A stretch of DNA of 17,017 nucleotides from an uncultured Bacilli bacterium (GTDB lineage Bacteria > Bacillota_I > Bacilli_A > RF39 > UBA660), in the NCBI GenBank assembly GCA_934091015.1, contig CAKOKM010000026.1, positions 1 through 17,017 on the forward strand. Direction: 5' to 3'. The notes under the pieces are model-generated. The model worked only from the letters and a program-made list of their open reading frames with translations, searched no databases and was not told where the DNA came from. Position numbers and translations under genes: made by a program. How positions within the stretch are numbered: the first letter of the stretch is position 1; every line of letters begins with the position of its first letter. Positions 7,042 through 13,673 of the stretch are shown one piece after another.

Positions 7042-7331
7042 ATAATTCAAATGGAACATTTACAATTAAAAATAATAAAGGAGAAGAATTAACATGTAAC
7101 GTTTTATTTACATTTGATTCCGACGAATTTAAAAAAAGTTATATAGTGTTTACTGATAATACAACTGATGAAAATGGTAAAATTAAAGTATATGCTAATA
7201 CTTATGATCCTAGTGGGAACGATATTAATTTAGGACAAATTGAAACAGATAAAGAGTGGGAAGTTATTGAAGGATTACTTGCTTCACTACAAGAAAAGAT
7301 AGGAGAAGAAAGTGGAGAAGAAAATAAATAA
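7038..7331 (+). CDS. DUF1292 (YrzB-like) protein
   Basis: A 97-residue acidic protein with the DUF1292 pattern: an early strand pair (GTFTIKNNKGEELTCNVLFT), a DSDEFKKSYIVFTD segment around residues 28-42 and a C-terminal EWEVIEGLLASLQE helix (about 73-92). In Bacillus subtilis yrzB has the same position after the ruvX homologue. It has no membrane segment and the function is unknown for the family. The start lies in the ATGA overlap with ruvX, and the end overlaps the GTG start of mltG by 20 bp. Recognition rests on pattern plus position. Confidence 0.85.
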   Translation: MNNSNGTFTIKNNKGEELTCNVLFTFDSDEFKKSYIVFTDNTTDENGKIKVYANTYDPSGNDINLGQIETDKEWEVIEGLLASLQEKIGEESGEENK

Positions 7332-8433
7332 AGACAAAATTGTTAAAAATAAAAAATTAGGAGTAAATAAAATAATTTTAATTATTTGTGCAATTGTGAT
7401 AGTTGTGCTTGTCTCATTTATTGTAGCAAGCGATTATTATTTATCTCCAGTAGATAAGAAAAGTGATGAAATAATCAAATTTGAGATTAAAAATAATACA
7501 GGTAAAAATAAAATTGCTGATGATTTAGAAAAAGCAGGTTTAATAAAAAATGCAACCATATTTAAGATCTATATTAAATTAAATAGTAATAAGGAATTAT
7601 ATGCTGGTACTTATAATTTATCTAAAAGTATGAGTGTTAATGAAATAATAGATACTCTTCATAAAAATAAATCATTAGAAACAGAAGTAATTCAGGTAAC
7701 TTTTATCGAAGGCAAAAGATTAACTGATTATGCAAAAGTAATTGAAAATAAATTTGGTTATAAAGCTGATGACGTTATTTCTTATGCTGATAGTGATGAA
7801 TTCGTTAACAAAATGATAAGTACCTATGATTTCATTACTGAGGATATAAAACAAGATGGAATATACCATCCATTAGAAGGATATTTGTTTGCTGATACCT
7901 ATGATTTTAAAAAGAATGCAACCATAGATGAAATACTTAATAAAATGATTTATACAATGGGAAAAAAATTAGAAGTATATAAAGATGATATCAATGTAAA
8001 CAAATTTAGTGTTCATGAGTTACTTACTCTTGCTTCAATAGTTGAATTAGAGGGAGCAAATTCAGACGATAGAGCAGGTGTTGCTGGAGTATTTTATAAT
8101 AGAATAGAAGCTGGATGGACACTTGGATCTGATGCAACAACTTATTATGCAGTTAATAAAGATTTTACTAAAGATTTAACTAATAACAATTTAAAATCAT
8201 GTAATAAATATAATACAAGAAGTGAAAATACTTGTTCATTTACTGGTTTACCTATAGGACCTATTGATAGTCCTTCACTAAATTCAATAAATGCCGTTAT
8301 GGAACCAGAAGAACATGATTATTATTACTTTGTTGCCGATAAAAATAAAAAAACTTATTTTGCTAAAACTTACAAAGAACATACTCAAACAGTTTCACAA
8401 CTTAGAAAAGATGGATTATGGTATGAATATTAG
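7312..8433 (+). CDS. mltG: endolytic peptidoglycan transglycosylase MltG (YceG-like)
   Basis: A 373-residue membrane-anchored protein: a basic N-terminus, one span (about 20-41), a LysM-like subdomain (about 55-125) and the YceG catalytic domain. The catalytic glutamate is in ASIVELE (E245), followed by GVAGVFYNRIEAGWTLGSDA (257-276) and later LPIGPIDSPS. MltG cleaves nascent glycan strands outside the membrane and so sets chain ends during wall growth, which shows the organism has peptidoglycan. The start is GTG at 7312, supported by AGGAG at 7301-7305; it lies inside the DUF1292 gene. Last gene of its operon, followed by a hairpin. Confidence 0.95.
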   Translation: MEKKINKDKIVKNKKLGVNKIILIICAIVIVVLVSFIVASDYYLSPVDKKSDEIIKFEIKNNTGKNKIADDLEKAGLIKNATIFKIYIKLNSNKELYAGTYNLSKSMSVNEIIDTLHKNKSLETEVIQVTFIEGKRLTDYAKVIENKFGYKADDVISYADSDEFVNKMISTYDFITEDIKQDGIYHPLEGYLFADTYDFKKNATIDEILNKMIYTMGKKLEVYKDDINVNKFSVHELLTLASIVELEGANSDDRAGVAGVFYNRIEAGWTLGSDATTYYAVNKDFTKDLTNNNLKSCNKYNTRSENTCSFTGLPIGPIDSPSLNSINAVMEPEEHDYYYFVADKNKKTYFAKTYKEHTQTVSQLRKDGLWYEY

Positions 8434-8464
8434 AAAAGTATATTAATTTATACTTTTTCTTTTA
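8433..8464 (+). terminator. terminator after mltG
   Basis: AAAAGTATA at 8434-8442 pairs with TATACTTTT from 8449, and a T-rich tail follows to 8464. The stem is AT-rich. Confidence 0.7.
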
Positions 8465-8473
8465 ACTTAAAGT

Positions 8474-8502
8474 TTGACTTTTTATCAATAATTTTGTAGT
8501 AT
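8474..8502 (+). promoter_or_regulatory. promoter of the 8530-9108 gene
   Basis: TTGACT (8474-8479), 17-bp spacer, TAGTAT (8497-8502). It directly precedes the AGAGG ribosome site at 8516-8520. Confidence 0.55.
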
Positions 8503-8529
8503 ATATCACTATGAAAGAGGTTGAAATTC

Positions 8530-9108
8530 ATGAGTGCTAGATTACTAAATGAAACAACAAATATTAATTTAACTAATTTAGATATTTCCAAAATAAATAT
8601 TGATAATAATTCCGAAATAATTCAAAAAGAAAATGAATTAGAAAAGGAAGAACAACAATTAAGTACAAACGTTGATAAATATGATTTAGTTAAAGAAAAT
8701 ATCAAAAATAAATACAAATATATAGTTTGTGCCATTGCAATAAATTTCTTATTAATGAGCATTTTAAATATCAACACTATTGGTTTATATTTAATATTAT
8801 CTTTAATTGAAGCAATAATCTTAACAAATCTTGAATTAAAAAATGGGACATTTAAAGAAAATTATGAATTATTAAATAACACTATACCAAATTTAATTAA
8901 TTCTAACAAAGATAATATAAAAAAATTAAAACAAGATTTGGAATTAATTAAAAACAGAATTCAAAAACTTAATGACCAACAAACATCAATATCTAAAATA
9001 ATATATCCTGAAAACCAGATAGAAAAAGATAATTCAGAATCAATTCAAAATGATATTAAAATAAAAAACTATGATTTTTTTTCATACTTAAATGATATAA
9101 ATAACTAA
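8530..9108 (+). CDS. unrecognised membrane/coiled-coil protein
   Basis: I do not recognise this 192-residue protein. It has a polar Asn-rich N-terminus, a charged helix (about 30-55, rich in Glu/Lys), two close membrane spans (about 65-83 and 86-101, YIVCAIAINFLLMSIL then GLYLILSLIEAIILTNL) and a long Lys/Asn/Gln-rich coiled coil (about 105-150), with no signal peptide. ATG at 8530 is preferred over TTG at 8521 because AGAGG (8516-8520) is 9 nt before the ATG and touches the TTG. It has its own promoter and lies between mltG and trmR, which are usually close neighbours, so this looks like a lineage-specific insertion. A damaged paralogue follows at 9156. Confidence 0.75.
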   Translation: MSARLLNETTNINLTNLDISKINIDNNSEIIQKENELEKEEQQLSTNVDKYDLVKENIKNKYKYIVCAIAINFLLMSILNINTIGLYLILSLIEAIILTNLELKNGTFKENYELLNNTIPNLINSNKDNIKKLKQDLELIKNRIQKLNDQQTSISKIIYPENQIEKDNSESIQNDIKIKNYDFFSYLNDINN

Positions 9109-9155
9109 ACTAACATTAATTTAAGTATGATTATAAATGAAAGAAGAGAAGTAAA

Positions 9156-9714
9156 ATGAACAATGACATAAATATTACATTGAATGAGCAAAAAATATCC
9201 ATAGAAAATGAAATAGAACAAGAAAACAAAAATATATTATAAAATAAAAGTTTATTAAAGAAAGTAAAACGTAATCTAAAAAATAAATATACTTTTTTAT
9301 TAATAAATAACATATTTGTATTATATACTATTTTTTTAACATGTTCATTATCTTCTGTATTATTTAAAATAATCTTTATGTTATTATGTTCTGGTACTTT
9401 TACCGCATTTTTTCAGTCATTAGCAGTATCTAGATATGGTACATTTAGTGAAAATAACAAAAGCAAAAAGGATATACCATTTAAATTAGCAGCTTCAAAT
9501 GAAAAAAATAAAAGTATTAGAAGAAAATCATGAAATTATTAAAGAAAATATGAAGTCTAATGAAACAGAAGATTATAGTGAACAAGAATATAATCAATCA
9601 TTTATTATGTATCCTGAAAGAGATAGTGTTGTAAGGCTTGATAACTATATGACTTCAGGCCCTAAAATTAAAAAGATGCACTTAAAACATAAATATAGAG
9701 GAACTACAAAATAG
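9156..9714 (+). pseudogene. broken paralogue of the 8530-9108 gene
   Basis: From ATG 9156 (after AGAAGAGAAG) the frame has one in-frame TAA at 9240-9242, then continues in the same frame through two membrane spans (KNKYTFLLINNIFVLYTIFL and a following span) to about 9500. There a seven-A run shifts the frame; removing one A joins it smoothly to a frame ending in TAG at 9712-9714. Repaired, it would be about 185 residues with the same plan as its neighbour (helix, KNKY, two spans, GTFxEN, helix, YPE), so it is a paralogue with two lesions. The last part (from ATG 9499, 71 residues) could still be translated. Sequencing error in the A-run could explain one lesion but not the stop. Confidence 0.75.
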
Positions 9715-9733
9715 TTCCTTTTCTTATTTTTTT
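9699..9733 (+). terminator. terminator before trmR
   Basis: Perfect 8-bp stem AGGAACTA/TAGTTCCT (9699-9706, 9712-9719) with a 5-nt loop and a T-rich tail. The stop codon of the broken gene lies in the right arm. Confidence 0.85.
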
Positions 9734-9761
9734 GCATTTTTTAAATAACCTATGATATAAT
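9732..9761 (+). promoter_or_regulatory. promoter of the trmR operon
   Basis: TTGCAT (9732-9737), 18-bp spacer, perfect TATAAT (9756-9761) with extended -10 TGA. It overlaps the tail of the preceding terminator. Confidence 0.72.
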
Positions 9762-9785
9762 CTAGTTCGTAAGGAAGTGTTCCCT

Positions 9786-10382
9786 GTGAGAGAGACAATA
9801 TTAGAAATGGAAAGATATGCTGAAGCAAATAATATTCCTATTATAGAACTTGATTCTATTAAATTTATTATGAAATATATTAAACTTAATAATGTTAAAA
9901 CAGTTTTAGAAATAGGTACCGCAATAGGTTATTCAGCAATACTTATGGCTAATGCAACAGATACAGTAGAAATTACAACTATTGAAAAAGACGAGAAAAG
10001 ATATCGTGAAGCAGTTAAAAATGTTAATGCTTGTGGTTTAGATAAAAGAATAGAAATAGTATATAATGATGCATTAGAAGTAAGTTTAACAGGACGTAAA
10101 TATGATTTAATCTTTATTGATGCCGCTAAAGGTGGATATATCAAATACTTTGAAAGATTTTGTAATTATTTAAATCCAGGTGGAGTAATAATTACTGATA
10201 ACTTAAAATTTCATGGTTTAGTTAAAGATAAAGCATCTATTAAAAGTAAAAATGTTAGAGGAATAGTTACTAAAATAGAAAATTATATTGAATTTTTAAA
10301 TAACAATAAAGATTATGTTACTAAATTTTATGATATTGGAGATGGCTTATCAGTAAGCTTTAAAAAGAATAATGAAAAATAA
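9786..10382 (+). CDS. trmR: tRNA 5-hydroxyuridine methyltransferase TrmR-like (YrrM family)
   Basis: A 198-residue class I SAM methyltransferase of the O-methyltransferase 3 family. Counted from GTG 9786: motif I VLEIGTAIGYSA (about 40-51), the acidic TTIEKDEK strand end, YDLIFIDAAKGGYIKYF (about 106-122, metal and substrate site) and GGVIITDN (about 133-140). In Bacillus subtilis the homologue YrrM (TrmR) methylates 5-hydroxyuridine-34 to 5-methoxyuridine in tRNA, and here too it is followed by two U32 genes. GTG at 9786 is 10 nt after AAGGA (9771-9775), whereas the longer option, GTG 9777, is too close to it. It overlaps the next gene by 11 bp. Confidence 0.87.
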   Translation: MRETILEMERYAEANNIPIIELDSIKFIMKYIKLNNVKTVLEIGTAIGYSAILMANATDTVEITTIEKDEKRYREAVKNVNACGLDKRIEIVYNDALEVSLTGRKYDLIFIDAAKGGYIKYFERFCNYLNPGGVIITDNLKFHGLVKDKASIKSKNVRGIVTKIENYIEFLNNNKDYVTKFYDIGDGLSVSFKKNNEK

Positions 10383-11175
10383 ACTATTAATAAGAATAAA
10401 TAATTTATTAGAAATTGAAGACTATTATAAAGAAGGTATAACAAACTTTCTTTTTCCTTTATCATGTTATAGTATTGGTTATAATACCTTTAATTTAGAT
10501 GAGATAAAAAACATTAAAGAAAAATATAATATAAATGTTTATCTACTTGTTAATAGAGTTCTAGATAATAAAGATTGTAATAACTTTAAATTAATTATTC
10601 CTAAATTAAGTTTTGTAAATGGAATTATCTATGAAGATATCGCTATATATCAAATGCTTAAAGACACTAATATAAATTTAATTTGGAATCAAGCCCATTT
10701 TGCGGTTAATTATCATTCAATCAATTACTGGCTATCCAAGGATAACATTATATCTTGCATGCTTGCTAATGAATTAGAAAAAAATGAATTAAAAACAGTT
10801 TTAGATAATGTTAATAAAAAAGTAATATTACCTATCTTAGGACTTAATATGGCTATGTATTCAAGAAGAACATTATTAAAATTTTATAGTGATACTTTTA
10901 AAACCAAATACACAAATGTTGCCATTTTAAAAAATGACGCTGTAGAATTTTTAGCTAAAGAAAATGAATACGGAACAGTTTTATTCTATAATAAATATTT
11001 TAATTTAATACCTGAGTTAGAACATATTAATGATGATAAAATTTTTATGTATTATATCGATCCTAATGGATTAACTTCTAAAGATGTTATTGCTATTTTA
11101 AATGGTAAAAAAATAGATTATGATAATAAGTTCTATGAAAATAAAACTGTATATAAAGTGAGTGATTTAAAATGA
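10372..11175 (+). CDS. U32 family protein, TrhP1/YrrN-like, tRNA hydroxylation partner
   Basis: A 267-residue protein in the position of Bacillus yrrN, between the methyltransferase and the full-size U32 protein. It has a reduced TIM-barrel look (repeated beta-strand/helix units such as NINVYLLVNRVL and VILPILGLNMAMYSRR) and lacks the cysteine-rich U32 signature. In Bacillus the YrrN/YrrO pair (TrhP1/TrhP2) is needed for prephenate-dependent formation of 5-hydroxyuridine at the tRNA wobble position. ATG 10372 overlaps trmR by 11 bp and has only a weak A-rich ribosome site, so coupling is likely. It overlaps the next gene by ATGA. Assignment depends largely on context, and it is somewhat shorter than YrrN. 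Confidence 0.72.
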   Translation: MKNKLLIRINNLLEIEDYYKEGITNFLFPLSCYSIGYNTFNLDEIKNIKEKYNINVYLLVNRVLDNKDCNNFKLIIPKLSFVNGIIYEDIAIYQMLKDTNINLIWNQAHFAVNYHSINYWLSKDNIISCMLANELEKNELKTVLDNVNKKVILPILGLNMAMYSRRTLLKFYSDTFKTKYTNVAILKNDAVEFLAKENEYGTVLFYNKYFNLIPELEHINDDKIFMYYIDPNGLTSKDVIAILNGKKIDYDNKFYENKTVYKVSDLK

Positions 11176-12374
11176 TAGAGTTATTAAGCCCAGCTGGTGA
11201 TTTTGAAAGATTAAAGTTTGCTTTAAGATATGGTGCTGATGCAGTTTATATAGGCGGTAAAAATTATTCATTAAGAGCTAATGCCATAAACTTTACTAAC
11301 GAAGAAATAAAAGAAGCTACTAATTATGCTCATAGTTTAAATAAAAAAGTATATGTTACAGTAAACATCGTTTTGCATGATGAAAATATAGATGGATTAA
11401 AAAAATATCTATTATTTTTAGATAGTGTTAATGTTGATGCAATTATTGTAAGTGATATTTATATAATGAGTTTGTGGAAAGAATTGAACCTAAAAATGGA
11501 ACTTCATGTTTCAACTCAAGCAAGTACTTTAAATAAAGAAACCGCTCTTTTCTATAAAGAGTTAGGAGCTAGTAGAGTAGTTTTAGCAAGAGAAGCTAGT
11601 GAAGAAGATATAAAAGAAATAAAAGATTATACTGGTTTAGACTTAGAAGCATTTATTCATGGTGCAATGTGTACTTCAATTAGTGGCAGATGTATTATGA
11701 GCAATTATGCAACCAATAGAGACGCTAATCGTGGAGGATGTGCCCAAGTGTGTCGTTGGAATTTTTGCATTGATGATGAAAATGGTAACGAATTAGGAGA
11801 AAACTATCAAATGTGTCCTAAAGATTTAAATATGGCTATTTACATTAAAGATATGATAAATGCTGGTGTTAATTCCTTTAAAATTGAAGGAAGAATGCGT
11901 AGTATTTACTATATTGCCACTGTTTTATCCAGTTATCGCAAAATTATAGATGATGTTATAAATAATCGTATAAATGATAAAACTATTAATTATTATCTTA
12001 AAGTATTAAATAGATGTGCCAATAGAGAAAGTAATCCCCAATTTTTTAAAGGATTACCTAATTATAAAGATCAATACTATAATGGCAATAGAGAAGTATC
12101 TAATCAAGATTTTTTAGGAGTAGTATTAAGCAATAATAATGGATTAATTACCTTAGAACAAAGAAATTATTTTAAAAAAGGTACTATAGTTGAATTTATT
12201 AGTCCTAATTTTGAAGAAACTGAGTATACTATAGAAGATATTTATGATGAGGATATGAATTTAATAGAAGAAGCAAATCATGCTCAAATGATTGTTAAAT
12301 TTAAAGCAGACATTCCTCTATGTAAAGACGATATCATGAGATTAAAAACAATTGACAAAGAGTCTATTTTGTAG
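11172..12374 (+). CDS. U32 family protein, TrhP2/YrrO-like, tRNA 5-hydroxyuridine formation
   Basis: A 400-residue peptidase-U32-family protein with the N-terminal MIELLSPAGDFERLKFALRY and GADAVYIGG segments and the U32 signature EAFIHGAMCTSISGRCIMS (159-177). Cysteines C167, C174, C190 and C194 are candidates for iron-sulfur ligands. Despite the name, YrrO/TrhP proteins are linked to prephenate-dependent hydroxylation of U34 in tRNA, not to proteolysis. With trmR upstream this makes a complete ho5U to mo5U module. It starts in an ATGA overlap with the previous gene. The greA promoter lies in its last codons. A role as a collagenase-like peptidase is a less likely alternative. Confidence 0.88.
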   Translation: MIELLSPAGDFERLKFALRYGADAVYIGGKNYSLRANAINFTNEEIKEATNYAHSLNKKVYVTVNIVLHDENIDGLKKYLLFLDSVNVDAIIVSDIYIMSLWKELNLKMELHVSTQASTLNKETALFYKELGASRVVLAREASEEDIKEIKDYTGLDLEAFIHGAMCTSISGRCIMSNYATNRDANRGGCAQVCRWNFCIDDENGNELGENYQMCPKDLNMAIYIKDMINAGVNSFKIEGRMRSIYYIATVLSSYRKIIDDVINNRINDKTINYYLKVLNRCANRESNPQFFKGLPNYKDQYYNGNREVSNQDFLGVVLSNNNGLITLEQRNYFKKGTIVEFISPNFEETEYTIEDIYDEDMNLIEEANHAQMIVKFKADIPLCKDDIMRLKTIDKESIL

Positions 12375-12380
12375 TATATT
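12352..12380 (+). promoter_or_regulatory. promoter of greA, inside the end of the U32 gene
   Basis: Perfect TTGACA (12352-12357), 17-bp spacer, TATATT (12375-12380) immediately after the U32 stop codon. The start would be near 12387. Confidence 0.82.
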
Positions 12381-12416
12381 CTTGTTATTGTAAATTTTGA
12401 AGGAGATTTGATATTA

Positions 12417-12884
12417 ATGTCAAAGAAAGATATATTATTAACAAGTGATGGTTTTTTAGAACTTGAAGAAGAATTAAATGAATTAAAAAATGTAAGAAGA
12501 CCAAAGGTTATCGAAGCAATTAAAGATGCTAGAAGTCAAGGAGACTTATCTGAAAATGCCGACTATGATGCTGCAAGAAATGAACAAGCAGAAGTTGAAG
12601 GAAGAATCAAAGAACTTGAATTTATGCTTGCTAATGCAACCATTATTGAAAAGAAAAATTCTCATATAGTTGACGTTGGTTCAACAGTTACAATTAAATA
12701 TGTTGATGATGACGAAGAAGAAGTTTATCATATTGTAGGAAGAATGGAAGCAGATCCATTTGAAAATAAAATTTCTAATGAATCACCTATTGGTAAAGCA
12801 ATTATTAATAAAAGTGAAGGAGATACAGTAGAAATTTCATCTCCTACTGGAAGTTATCAAATTAAAATAGTTAGTGTTGCCTAA
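12417..12884 (+). CDS. greA: transcription elongation factor GreA
   Basis: A 155-residue GreA, close to the usual length. The N-terminal coiled coil (about 1-75) carries the tip motif DLSENADYDAARNEQAEVEGR (split by eye at about 45-65), whose acidic residues enter the RNA polymerase secondary channel and stimulate cleavage of backtracked RNA. The C-terminal FKBP-like domain (about 80-155) includes VDVGSTVTIKY, a VGRMEADPF-type segment and SPIGKAIINKSEGDTVEI. ATG 12417 is used because AAGGAG (12400-12405) is well spaced from it and too near the in-frame TTG 12408. In Bacillus udk lies between yrrO and greA; it is absent here. The gene has its own promoter and terminator. Confidence 0.96.
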   Translation: MSKKDILLTSDGFLELEEELNELKNVRRPKVIEAIKDARSQGDLSENADYDAARNEQAEVEGRIKELEFMLANATIIEKKNSHIVDVGSTVTIKYVDDDEEEVYHIVGRMEADPFENKISNESPIGKAIINKSEGDTVEISSPTGSYQIKIVSVA

Positions 12885-12893
12885 CTATTTTTT
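12865..12893 (+). terminator. terminator of greA
   Basis: 10-bp stem AAATAGTTAG/CTAACTATTT (12865-12874, 12881-12890) with a 6-nt loop and a T-run. It overlaps the last codons and stop of greA. Confidence 0.88.
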
Positions 12894-12929
12894 AAAAATT
12901 TTTTATTACGAATTGTCGTTATTAGATAC

Positions 12930-12958
12930 TTGCACAAACATATAAAATTTGATAATAT
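12930..12958 (+). promoter_or_regulatory. promoter of antisense RNA 3
   Basis: TTGCAC (12930-12935), 17-bp spacer, TAATAT (12953-12958). The predicted start matches the GTAAG hairpin at 12965. Confidence 0.62.
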
Positions 12959-12986
12959 GAATATGTAAGTAAGACTTACATAAAAT

Positions 12987-13018
12987 AAAAAAGGAACATC
13001 TATTTGGATAGTTAGATG
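12987..13018 (-). terminator. terminator of toxin 3 mRNA
   Basis: On the minus strand a CATCTA...TAGATG hairpin (plus-strand 12997-13018) is followed by TTCC and a T6 run (12987-12992). The TTCC end also pairs with the GGAA at the mRNA 5' end. Confidence 0.55.
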
Positions 13019-13036
13019 ATTACCTTATTTAGGTAG

Positions 13037-13076
13037 AAATCACCAAAACTCCCTGTTGAGGTGATTTTTTGTTTTT
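13037..13076 (+). terminator. terminator of antisense RNA 3
   Basis: AAATCACC (13037-13044) pairs with GGTGATTT (13060-13067) around a 15-nt loop, followed by T-runs. The loop is identical in the copy at 13410-13446. Confidence 0.82.
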
Positions 13077-13081
13077 AATAG

Positions 13082-13159
13082 TTATTTAGATAAAATAACT
13101 ACAATTAACAATATTATAATTATAAGTAAGATAAAAACTAAACAATCTTTCTTGCTCAT
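13082..13159 (-). CDS. putative type I toxin, 25-residue hydrophobic peptide (family B, copy 1)
   Basis: ATG at 13159, TAA at 13082. The peptide begins MSKKDCLVFILL and is almost entirely Ile/Leu/Val from residue 7 to 22, ending in Lys: a single membrane span with a short basic head. AAGAAGGCGAT lies just upstream at normal spacing. An in-frame ATG six codons upstream (13177) would add MKEGDI, but it lies in the leader before the ribosome site, so the inner ATG is preferred. A longer open frame reaching further upstream has no basis, as its codons cross the mRNA start. The second copy at 13455 preserves the peptide with only two conservative changes. Promoter, masked ribosome site and antisense RNA suggest a toxin; activity is inferred. 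Confidence 0.7.
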   Translation of the reverse strand: MSKKDCLVFILLIIIILLIVVILSK

Positions 13160-13166
13160 AATATCG

Positions 13167-13194
13167 CCTTCTTTCATAATAGTTTGAAAAAAGG
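13167..13194 (-). promoter_or_regulatory. leader hairpin masking the toxin 3 ribosome site
   Basis: On the mRNA, CCTTTTTTC (plus-strand 13186-13194) pairs with GAAAGAAGG (13167-13175), nine pairs including one G-U, over a 10-nt loop. The paired right arm contains the ribosome site. Confidence 0.6.
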
Positions 13195-13228
13195 TAATCA
13201 CCCTAACAATTAAATGTTCCTGCTTAAT

Positions 13229-13258
13229 ACCATAACAAATAGAATATGATGTAGTCAA
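13229..13258 (-). promoter_or_regulatory. promoter of toxin 3 mRNA
   Basis: Minus strand: TTGACT (plus-strand 13253-13258), 18-bp spacer, TATGGT (13229-13234). The predicted start, near 13222, is immediately before GGAACAT. Confidence 0.65.
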
Positions 13259-13301
13259 TGCAAATATCGTAAATAATCGTGAAAAATCGTATTTAATGTA
13301 C

Positions 13302-13330
13302 TTGAACAAATTTAAAAAATTTGATAATAT
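13302..13330 (+). promoter_or_regulatory. promoter of antisense RNA 4
   Basis: TTGAAC (13302-13307), 17-bp spacer, TAATAT (13325-13330). The -35 sequence lies outside the repeat but the spacing is kept. Confidence 0.62.
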
Positions 13331-13358
13331 GAATATGTAAGGAAAACTTACATAAAAT

Positions 13359-13391
13359 AAAAAAAGGAACATCTATTTGGATAGTTAGATG
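13359..13391 (-). terminator. terminator of toxin 4 mRNA
   Basis: Minus-strand CATCTA...TAGATG hairpin (plus-strand 13370-13391) followed by TTCC and T7 (13359-13365). Confidence 0.55.
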
Positions 13392-13409
13392 ATTACCTTA
13401 AATGGTAAA

Positions 13410-13446
13410 ATTCACCAAAACTCCCTGTTGAGGTGATTTTTTTGTT
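13410..13446 (+). terminator. terminator of antisense RNA 4
   Basis: TCACC (13412-13416) with GGTGA (13432-13436), the same 15-nt loop as in copy 3, then a T-run. The stem is one or two pairs shorter than in copy 3. Confidence 0.75.
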
Positions 13447-13454
13447 TTTAATAG

Positions 13455-13532
13455 CTATTTAGCTAAAATAACTACTATTAACAAAATTATAATTATAAGT
13501 AAGATAAAAATTAAACAATCTTTCTTGCTCAT
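13455..13532 (-). CDS. putative type I toxin, 25-residue hydrophobic peptide (family B, copy 2)
   Basis: ATG at 13532, TAG at 13455. The peptide begins MSKKDCLIFILL and ends VVILAK, with an uninterrupted Ile/Leu/Val span. Differences from copy 1 are V8I and S24A plus silent changes, and even the stop codon differs (TAG against TAA), so the peptide is kept while the DNA drifts. The same AAGAAGGCGAT ribosome site is present. It sits in tandem with copy 1 and in the same orientation, so the promoter of one unit is followed by the next unit's antisense promoter. Function is inferred from architecture. Confidence 0.7.
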   Translation of the reverse strand: MSKKDCLIFILLIIIILLIVVILAK

Positions 13533-13539
13533 ATTATCG

Positions 13540-13567
13540 CCTTCTTTCATTAAAGTTTGAAAAAAGG
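13540..13567 (-). promoter_or_regulatory. leader hairpin masking the toxin 4 ribosome site
   Basis: CCTTTTTTC (plus-strand 13559-13567) pairs with GAAAGAAGG (13540-13548). Stem sequences are identical to copy 3, while the loop differs by several bases. Confidence 0.6.
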
Positions 13568-13601
13568 TAATCACCATAACAACTAAATGTTCCTGAGTAA
13601 T

Positions 13602-13631
13602 ACTATAACAAATAGGATATGATGTAGTCAA
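13602..13631 (-). promoter_or_regulatory. promoter of toxin 4 mRNA
   Basis: Minus strand: TTGACT (plus-strand 13626-13631), 18-bp spacer, TATAGT (13602-13607) with extended -10 TGT. Confidence 0.7.
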
Positions 13632-13673
13632 TGTAAAACAAACGAAATTTCATAAAAATATATTATTAAACAA

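Larger units (their letters stand above)
12965..13076 (+). ncRNA. putative type I antitoxin RNA (antisense to the 13082-13159 toxin)
   Basis: A predicted transcript of about 105-110 nt starting with hairpin GTAAG-taaga-CTTAC (12965-12979), then the same A-rich linker and GGAACAT box as in the two loci at 502 and 3606, although the rest of the RNA and the toxin differ. It ends at the hairpin 13037-13067. It is complementary to the 3' untranslated region of the minus-strand toxin mRNA and ends just before the toxin stop codon. Confidence 0.65.
12944..13260. repeat. tandem direct repeat, TA family B unit 1
   Basis: About 317 bp holding the antisense -10, antisense RNA, toxin gene and toxin promoter. 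It matches 13316-13633 in the same orientation, with a 55-bp gap between units. Confidence 0.9.
13337..13446 (+). ncRNA. putative type I antitoxin RNA (antisense to the 13455-13532 toxin)
   Basis: Copy 4 of the antisense RNA. It begins with GTAAG-gaaaa-CTTAC (13337-13351), then the shared linker and GGAACAT box, and ends at the terminator 13410-13446, just short of the toxin stop codon. Confidence 0.65.
13316..13633. repeat. tandem direct repeat, TA family B unit 2
   Basis: About 318 bp, homologous to 12944-13260 with a period of about 372 bp. Confidence 0.9.

Noticed and set aside
9131..9313. Minus-strand 60-codon Phe/Leu-rich frame
   Set aside because: It is opposite the broken paralogue, whose Lys/Asn-rich coding strand explains the Phe/Leu composition; no promoter or ribosome site.
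9499..9714. Independent 71-residue gene
   Set aside because: It joins in frame to the upstream segment after removal of one A and lacks a ribosome site, so it is better read as the tail of the broken paralogue.
9929..10144. Minus-strand 71-codon frame inside trmR
   Set aside because: It is antisense to the SAM-binding motifs of the methyltransferase and lacks start signals.
13082..13372. A 96-codon minus-strand open frame covering toxin 3
   Set aside because: Its upstream part crosses the toxin promoter, leader and the next unit's antisense RNA and has no ribosome site; only the last 25 codons, with AAGAAGGCGAT before them, are credible.
12930..13633. CRISPR-like array
   Set aside because: There are only two long (~317 bp) diverged repeats and no regular short spacers; they are explained as duplicated TA units.
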